Shown one piece after another: positions 57,835 to 64,000 of a DNA stretch of 64,000 nt. The notes below the pieces were generated by a model, which was not told the DNA's origin, searched no databases, and saw only the letters and a list, made by a program, of their open reading frames with translations. The DNA comes from Zea mays (Eukaryota; Streptophyta; Magnoliopsida; Poales; Poaceae). The position numbers and the translations under genes are program-made. The stretch covers positions 15,458,501 to 15,522,500 of the forward strand of contig NC_050098.1 of NCBI RefSeq assembly GCF_902167145.1. Direction: 5' to 3'. Numbering within the stretch: the first letter of the stretch is position 1; each line of letters begins with the position of its first letter.

Positions 57835-59078
57835 CTACTTGGCAATGTTTTTCTCAAGAGCAACTGATGAAGAAGGGTGACTCGAGGAGTCAGGAGCAGC
57901 TTTGACATCGGCAACTATATCATCAGGAACAACTACGCCCGACCTTCTCATCAAGATCCGCCCCGCGCGAATGGCTTTATCCATAGCCTTGTCACGCTGA
58001 GCCTTCAGAATGGTGGAATTGTCTTCGGCCACCTTGGTAGCCAGTCGAGCGGTTTCTAGCTCCTGGACAACTGATCTCTTGGAGGCGCGCAGATCCTTGA
58101 TGATGGAGTCTTTGCTCGACACCAACTGCCTAAGACATAGGACCTCATCCTGGGATACTTGCAGCTCGTGACGGTGATGATCCAAATCTGCCATGGTAAA
58201 ACGATGGCTCCTCTCCAAGATAGTCAGAGAATTGCTGGCGTCACGATACAACCTATCAAGGTTACCGTGAGAGGCCACAAGTACCCGTTTCTCCTCCTAC
58301 AGACAAGAATCAGCTCTCAAGTATCCAGTAAGCAGTAAAAACACAACAGAGAAAGTCAAGTAAGTTTACCTCATTAGCCGCCCTTTTAGAGTCAAGCTGA
58401 GCATTAAGAGAGGAATTCAAAGAATTGGCATCGTCTAAAGAGGTAGAAACCCGAGCCAGGTCAATCTGACCTTGGGAATACTTCCCCTCGAGTTCAGAAC
58501 ACCACCGGGCCATATCTAACAAAAACAGTCGAAGAAGGACACATAGTTAAAAATAGACTAATCAATCAGCCAAAGGAAGAGAGACAAAGACACCAACCAG
58601 CATTTGACATTTTCAAATCAGATATCTGCTTCTAAAGCAGCAACAGATTCCACTGCATCAGAACTCCTTCTGGGATAGAGATACCATGTGATCTCAATTG
58701 GCCGACCATCCCATCAACCAAAGCCTGATATCAAAAACAAATGAATACAAAGAAAGAGATTTGCTAGAAGTACTGACAGAATAGGAAAAGCTAGGCTACC
58801 TGAAGATTGGAAAAAAGTGAAGAAAATCCCAAGTCATGAGAAGCTGGGTAGTAGCTCGACGAAGGTATATCAGCCGGGACAATCTGTAGAGCATCGTCAG
58901 GAATTGATTCCGCTCCACTAGCAAATATCGTAATTCCGGCGTCCGGTGCGCCGACCTCTAAGGCGACTCCTTCACTTGAAGCTAAAGAAGCGTGCACTGC
59001 TATCACTCCACCAGAATGTGGTGGAGACGACCCTATGAGGACATCCATGGAGGTATGGGAAGGGGAGCTCGCCTAGAC

Positions 59079-59190
59079 ACCCTCGGGGGCTGGGTCGAAG
59101 CTCGCGCTACCCACCAGAGCCGGATCATTACCGGCAGCACCCTCGGGGGCTGGGTAATCGCCGGCACCACCCTCGGGGGCTGGGTTTTCC
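59079..59190 (-). repeat. 30-bp tandem repeat in the antisense gene (PAPEG-type)
   Basis: ACCCTCGGGGGCTGGGT recurs at 59079, 59139 and 59169, with a degenerate unit between the first two. On the minus strand it encodes repeating PAPEG/DPA residues, so repeat length is a multiple of three. Confidence 0.8.
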
Positions 59191-59585
59191 GAAACAGCCG
59201 CCTCTGCGGCCGAAGGACCATCAGCCACCTCCATGGGTGTCGGGCAATCATGACCAACCTCTTGAAATTGAAGACTGCCCTCCAAAGTCGACGATGCGTG
59301 AGATGCTGCTCGGGAGGCCTCTAATCCCGCGTCTGGAATTTTAGAGCAAACATCCATGATATCACCATCAGTCGGCTATGACAGCATATCTTCAGGGACA
59401 ACATCCTCGAGAGCCCGATCAAAATCTGTTATGGATAATTCTTGCAGGCTAACAAGAGCAGACAGAGCCGGAGAAGGAATATCGCTACTCCCCCCACTGA
59501 CTCTGTAACGCCGACTGTTCTTCCGAATCAATGGGACTTCCTCTTCTTCTTCATCCTCGTCAACAATATGGACCATACGCGGCGC

Positions 59586-59675
59586 AGGGTCACACCCATT
59601 GGGATCAGCTCTGGCAGGGTCACACCCATTGGGTTCAGCATCAGCAGGGTCACACCCATTGGATTCAGCTCCAGT
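59586..59675 (-). repeat. 30-bp tandem repeat x3 in the antisense gene (NGCDPA-type)
   Basis: AGGGTCACACCCATTGG at 59586, 59616 and 59646. Encodes a 10-residue unit containing NGCDPA. Confidence 0.85.
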
Positions 59676-61042
59676 AAAGATTTCCACCGGTACTTCTTCA
59701 ACAGCAGGAGCAGAAAGGCCAGCATCCTGGTCCAAACACGACACTCGCCGAAGCCATCTCTTTCTTCTTCTTCCCCTTGGCAGGTGCCGTTGGATGACTG
59801 ACTTGGCAGAGACGTTTCGGGCGAGTACCCTCAGGCTTTCAGGTGTCCACGGTTTTTTCAAGCTCTGGGATAGTTGCAACAGCCATTATTTCAGCAGGGA
59901 CCGAGTCAGAAGAATCCCCAGCCAACATGTCTAGCATAGCACTTATCTCTGCACCACCAGGACTCATATGCGTCTCAAAGTGAACTTGCCTCTCATCATT
60001 GGGAAGATCACCAAGTGAAGCAACCAGGACCTCAACTTCTTCGAGAGAGGGTCGCACTCTAAGACCCATACCACTATCACCAGCAGGGGGATTGGACACA
60101 AAATCGAAAAAGGACTTAGAAGGTGGCAGATTCCAAGCAGAATATGCAACAGGAGCACCAATATTTGATACTTTGCCCCTCAAGATCATCTCCAGTCGGC
60201 TCACCAAATCCATAGCAGGAATCCTCTTGTTGGTAACCCGGGTTGAGTCGGCGACACCACTATACAAATAAGTCGGGTATGCTCTGTCCTTCAGTGGTCG
60301 AATATTCTTAAAAACAAAGTCTGCTACCACAGCTTCAACGGTCAGACCTCTCTCCTTTAGCAAGCAAATTTCTACAAGTAGAACCTTGGCTTCTGTTATC
60401 TCCAAGTCTGTAGGAGACTCAATCCAACTTGGAGTGTGAACATCCGGCTATCTCCCTGACCGAGGGGGAGGGACTTGCCATGGTTTTCCATAATGAACCA
60501 CTCTAAACGCCATCCTTTAATGCTATCCTTAAGTGGGATATCAAGGTATTCTGTTTTTCTCCCACAGCACATCTACAGACTCGCGCCGCCCATGAGCTGG
60601 TGCTGCCCCCAGCCATCCCAGGACGACAGTGATACAAGTACTTCCACAAACCGAAGTGAGGAAGAATTCCGAGGAAAGCCTCGCACAAATGAACAAAAAT
60701 AGAAATTTGCAGAATAGAATTGGGGTTCAGATGAGTCAGATTCAGACTATAAAAGTCAAGGAGACCGCGAAAGAAGGGAGAAATGGGAAGAGCAAGGCCA
60801 CGAATGAGAAAAGGGATGTAAACAATGGACTCGTGGGTATCCTCTGTTGGGACAGTAACCCCACGACAAATCCGCCAAGAACAAAGTTCTTTCGGAGGAA
60901 GAATTCCAACATCAACAAGGTGGAAGAGATTCGACTCCGAAACAACAGACATATGGTTACCTACGAAAGGCAACTGGCTGTTGGGGTCGATAGGCAGGAT
61001 GACCACAGCAGCAGAATTTCGGTTCTTCCGCTTGGGCGCCAT

Positions 61043-61843
61043 CAAAATCTCGTCGGCGGAATGAACGGAGGCGAAATCAAAGGTAAACAGAGGATGTTTG
61101 GAGGCGAAAAGTGAGGCTAGGGCTCAGAGCACAGAGGCGTGCGACGATGTGAGATAAATGAGGTTTTCTCGGGTCAGACACCGTCTCTAAAAAACACCAA
61201 GTCATCACTCGGGAAAAACAAGACTTCATGGCATGACTCGGCTGTTACTTCTAAAACGCTAACATCATCAAGTACCACTCGGCTGTTACTTCCAAAACAC
61301 CGATGTGGCCCAGCATGACTTGGCTGTTACTTCTAAAACACTGATGTCATCAAGTACCACTCGACTGTTACTTCTAAAACGCCGGCATGGCCCGACATAG
61401 CTCGGCTGTTACCTCTAAAACGCCGACACAATCTAGCATAATTCTGTTGTCACCTCTGAAGACACCAGCAGTAACTCGGCCGTTCTTTCTCTACGTAAAT
61501 GCAAGCAGAGTTAAATGCAATGCAGCAATTACAAGTCGTTACTCGAGCGTTATCTCTGAGAACAACGACTGCATTGGGCACGAATACAAGTTGTCGATCG
61601 ACTATAAGGAACGATGGAAAGGCAAAAGATATGCACCGAACAAGCCGAAGTTTTCTTCATTATATAAAAGGGGAATTCCTTCCACAAACTTAAAGGCCGA
61701 CTCATTATGAGCCAGTCTTCTTCCCATTTTTTCGATATATTACATTACTACATTACATTACTACCTACACTACACTATACTACTAACTACTACTACATTA
61801 TTCCACTAATACTACTTCTACTACTATTTATCTATACTAATAT
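61043..61843. other. Spacer between two antisense genes with 41-bp repeats and a CTA/TAC-rich tract
   Basis: A 41-bp unit containing CTCGGCTGTTACTTCTAAAAC repeats about five times (starts near 61236, 61277, 61318, 61359, 61400). 61735-61840 is a low-complexity TAC/CTA tract. The minus strand just above 61042 has a GC-rich, CCCTAGCC-containing stretch plausible as 5' UTR of the antisense gene; I see no strong TATA box for it. Confidence 0.6.
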
Positions 61844-62312
61844 TTAAGCCAGTGGCGCTTTGCCACTGGCCCTGCCGCTGCCACTGCTGCCCTTGCCGCT
61901 GCCGCCGTCGCCGTCGCCCTTGCCGCTGCTACTGTCGCCCTTGCCGCCGTCACCGTCGCCCTTGTCGCCACCGTCGCCCTCGTCATCGCCGTCACCACTG
62001 CTCCCTTCCTCGGACGAGTCGGAGGAGTCCTCCTTGTCCGAGGAGATCTCCGACTCATCCGAGCCCTCGAGCCCGGAGCGCTCGACGGCCCGGATGTACG
62101 TCCACACCTCGGCAGCGATCCCCTGGGAGTCGTCTGAATCATCGGACGATGCTGGGGGGAGAGGCGTAGGCCGGCGACCCCTCGGACTCGGAGGAGAACT
62201 CCTCCTCCGAGTACTCGGAGTCACCAAAGTCCTCGGAGGGAGGACTCAACTCGCGTTTCCTCTTGTTGCCTGAGTGGTGCAAGGAACTTCCGCCCTTCTT
62301 GCTCTTGCCCAT
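61844..62312 (-). pseudogene. Second antisense gene of the Grande-like element: basic start, Ser/Asp/Gly-rich acidic protein, one frameshift
   Basis: The ATG at 62312 gives MGKSKKGGSSLHHSG and a Lys/Arg patch (NKRKREL) followed by Ser/Glu runs. This frame ends at 62139. The sequence continues in a second frame (PASSDDSDDSQGIAAEVWTY...) to a stop at 61844. A one-base slip in the G6 run near 62155-62160 explains the change. The tail is an imperfect Gly-Lys-Gly-Asp repeat. An in-frame upstream Met at 62357 lies near the predicted transcription start, so I use 62312. A nucleic-acid or chromatin role would be a guess from composition only; no family recognised. Confidence 0.5.
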
Positions 62313-62391
62313 AGTTGGATAGAAGAGAAAAGAGGAGAATAAGCAGCAAATGGCCAAGAGATGTGTGAAGACACCAGTGAAGCAAGCGCTC

Positions 62392-62399
62392 TATTTATA
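62392..62399 (-). promoter_or_regulatory. TATA box of the second antisense gene
   Basis: TATAAATA on the minus strand (context CCCCTATAAATAGAGC), 80 nt upstream of the ATG at 62312, giving a 5' UTR of about 50 nt rich in CT. Confidence 0.6.
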
Positions 62400-63545
62400 G
62401 GGGCGGGAGGCAACCACTCGTCTCCTACCACGGCCACTGAACAATCACAAATATTCAATATGCAATTCAAATCGTCTGGAAACAAGTCAGGCAGCAGACG
62501 CCGCTTCACGTAATATGACACTCATTGGGTCTGAAGTCAACCACTTGGACGATATGATTACACCCCGCGGTCATATCAAGTTACTACTCAAAGGCAGTCC
62601 GCTAAATGCTCAGTGCACCAAGCCGTCCCTTGGCCACACCCATTGGGGAGGGGGGCGTCCAGGAATTTTCAATAGATTTTCCCAAGCAGTCGCATCCATA
62701 CAGTATACACAATGAATGTATCAAGACAGAAGGAAGATATCGATAGAGATCGGAGAAAAGCCAAAAATAGCTGCTCGAGTACAAGTCTAATCAACAGAAG
62801 CATTGAAGCATGAAGCGAAATGAAGACTAGCCAAAGAGCTACCTATTGGACGTCCAATCTGTCACCGATCAAATAAATCTCAAACCTAACAGGACATGGG
62901 TAGGTTGCATTGCTGATTTTAAAGACAAAACCATATGCTGATCTCTAAAGCATAAAAGCTGATAATATAATGCTGAATTCTAAGGCATTCAACAAAGATA
63001 TAATGCTGATTTCTAAAGCATGAAATGAAGACCTTTGAATGGATTATTTAGAATAATCCACTCAAAGCTCGGGGGCTACACCCATTGGGTGCACCAATGA
63101 ATCGCTAACCTAGAAGACATAATGCTGATCTCTAAAGCATGAAGCTGATAATAGAGTGCTGATTTCTAAAGCATGATTTGATGGTAAAATGCTAATTTCT
63201 AAAGCATGAGATGAAGACCTTTGAGTGGACTATTCTCAATAATCCACTCAAAGCTCGGGGGCTACACCCATTGGGTGCACCTAATCCTAAACCCCAGAAA
63301 GCTGAATGTTGATCTCCAAAGCATAAGCCCGAGACAGAGCACCGATTTCTGGAGAATGAAGCGAAGACCGATGAATAATGACATGAGAGGATGACAAAAG
63401 ATTGTTTTACCAGGTTACTCAGAGTTTAGAAGCAACAACTCGATAGGCATATTTTTAAAGCATTCCTTACCGAAATCAAAAGCTACAAGCTAGACCTAGA
63501 ATCTTTGGGCCGATTATTTCAAAATCAACTCAAAGATTGGGGGCT
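62400..63545 (+). other. 3' region of the Grande-like element with dispersed repeats and duplicated PPT-like module
   Basis: Short units around TGCTGATTTCTAAAGCATGA recur irregularly at about 62930-63220. The module ACTCAAAGCTCGGGGGCTAC plus ACCCATTGGGTGCACC occurs twice (CTCGGGGGC at 63068 and 63254, 186 bp apart) and mimics the real PPT (CTCAAAGATTGGGGGCT, about 63529-63545). No coding sequence recognised. Confidence 0.7.
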
Positions 63546-64000
63546 TGTGGGGGACAGATATCCCCTGGGTCCACTAGAAGGCAAGAAGGCCTCGCGAAAG
63601 GCCTTAAGACCATTATTTCGCAAGGTCATCCCTTCATGGGCCAGGGGAGGAATGTCTGGCAGAATGGGTCGGCGCAAGATTGGATCAACTCGAGCCTGGG
63701 CGGCCCAATGAATTAAAGCATTATCCACAACAGTGATCCGATTCTCCCGCGCTGTGGCCTCAAGCGTCGGAACTGAACGATGATAAGTCGATGGGATCGT
63801 AGGAAGATAAGTCTGGTCGGTTCACTATTACTTAGGCGCACGTTGTTATCATATCTGCATGTATCGCCCCACGGTCGAGTATATAAGGCCTAGGGGGCAC
63901 CCCATTGAAAACATTGATCTCACTCATTAGCCATCTACTCAACTCTCTAGCATCCCTCACACTCGAGAACTCCCCTGTAACCCGCCACATAAAAGACCCA
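63546..64000 (+). repeat. 3' LTR of the Grande-like element, truncated by window end
   Basis: First 455 bp of an expected 629-bp LTR, collinear with 50413-50867, about 30 substitutions and no indels. Confidence 0.93.

Larger units (their letters stand above)
57835..61042 (-). pseudogene. Antisense intron-containing gene of the Grande-like element (gypsy-type putative transposase domain), decayed
   Basis: The ATG at 61042 (MAPKRKNR) opens the minus-strand gene. The N-terminal part to 60503 contains the PF04195-like core (ALPISPFFRGLLDFY; HLNPNSILQISIFVHLCEAFLG). Frameshifts follow near 60650-60570, 60480 and 59850 (A6 run), and TAG stops near 60454, 59376, 59073 and 58632. 59079-59190 and 59586-59675 encode 10-residue repeats (PAPEG and NGCDPA types). 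Then three canonical introns keep phase: 58799-58725 (75 nt), 58597-58516 (82 nt), 58369-58297 (73 nt). The last exon 58296-57835 is a coiled coil ending in SGVVVPDDIVADV and a short tail. Domain order parallels the intact gene at 8686-11586. Role unknown. Confidence 0.75.
50413..64000 (+). mobile_element. Grande-like Tat-lineage Gypsy element, old, 3' LTR cut by window end
   Basis: The 5' LTR is 50413-51041 (629 bp). The 3' LTR starts at 63546 and is collinear with the first 455 bp of the 5' LTR with no net indel, so the element should end near 64174 (about 13.76 kb). That length, the LTR size and the antisense genes fit Grande as I recall it. About 30 of 455 LTR positions differ (6.6%), mostly transitions. 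gag and pol have many stops. The left duplication would be CTAGC (50408-50412); its partner is outside the window. Confidence 0.9.

Noticed and set aside
61662..61671. Plus-strand TATATAAAAG box in the Grande-like element
   Set aside because: No credible plus-strand coding sequence follows; kept out as a probable chance match in AT-rich DNA.
1..64000. CRISPR array, rRNA, bacterial operons
   Set aside because: None seen; all tandem repeats here are retrotransposon or simple repeats, and the sequence is a plant nuclear genome.

Overview
The window looks like intergenic DNA of maize (Zea mays) or a very close relative. It is a stack of nested LTR retrotransposons of grass types. They include a Sirevirus LTR with CACCGG/CCGGTG palindromes, a Sirevirus with an env-like gene, two chromovirus (Tekay/Prem1-like) copies with 3.4-kb LTRs, and two Tat-lineage Gypsy elements. 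One Tat element resembles cinful/zeon (585-bp LTRs) and the other Grande (629-bp LTRs, projected 13.76 kb). Family names are from memory and were not checked against a database. Only one short host gene looks intact: a SAUR (small auxin-up RNA) gene on the minus strand near 1.7-1.9 kb.

Layout: 1-395 is the end of a Sirevirus LTR. 396-3197 is low-copy DNA with the SAUR gene and a Tourist-like MITE. 3198-12607 is the young cinful/zeon-like element (TSD GTGTA). 12613-14409 is low-copy or Helitron-like sequence with an (AT)n tract. 14410-36617 is a minus-strand Tekay-like element (TSD GGCGC), whose 3' LTR is split by a related plus-strand element at 17376-27921 (TSD TATGT). 36623-37168 ends in a Helitron 3' terminus. 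37357-49477 is a Sirevirus (TSD CACCC) with gag, pol and env-like genes. 49483-50412 carries a broken cell-wall-protein-like gene. From 50413 to beyond the window end is an old Grande-like element. My by-eye LTR differences give relative ages: Grande-like about 6.6% (30/455), Sirevirus about 3%, the two Tekay-like copies about 1% each, cinful-like 0.34% (2/585).

The most interesting biology is in the two Tat-lineage elements. Each carries, between pol and the 3' LTR, a gene in antisense orientation with its own introns. In the cinful/zeon-like element it is fully open: three exons at 11586-9562, 9490-8792 and 8718-8686, both introns GT-AG and phase 0, a TATA box at 11753-11760, predicted protein 918 aa. 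In the Grande-like element the homologous gene (61042-57835) is decayed, but three GT-AG introns of 73-82 nt still join exons in phase. A second antisense gene with its own TATA box lies upstream of it. Antisense placement would let introns survive retrotransposition, because the genomic RNA is the opposite strand. The cinful/zeon-like copy has lost gag and has one stop in pol, yet its LTRs are almost identical, so it was probably moved in trans.

Limits: splice sites, families and ages come from reading alone. No alignment, HMM or expression data were available.
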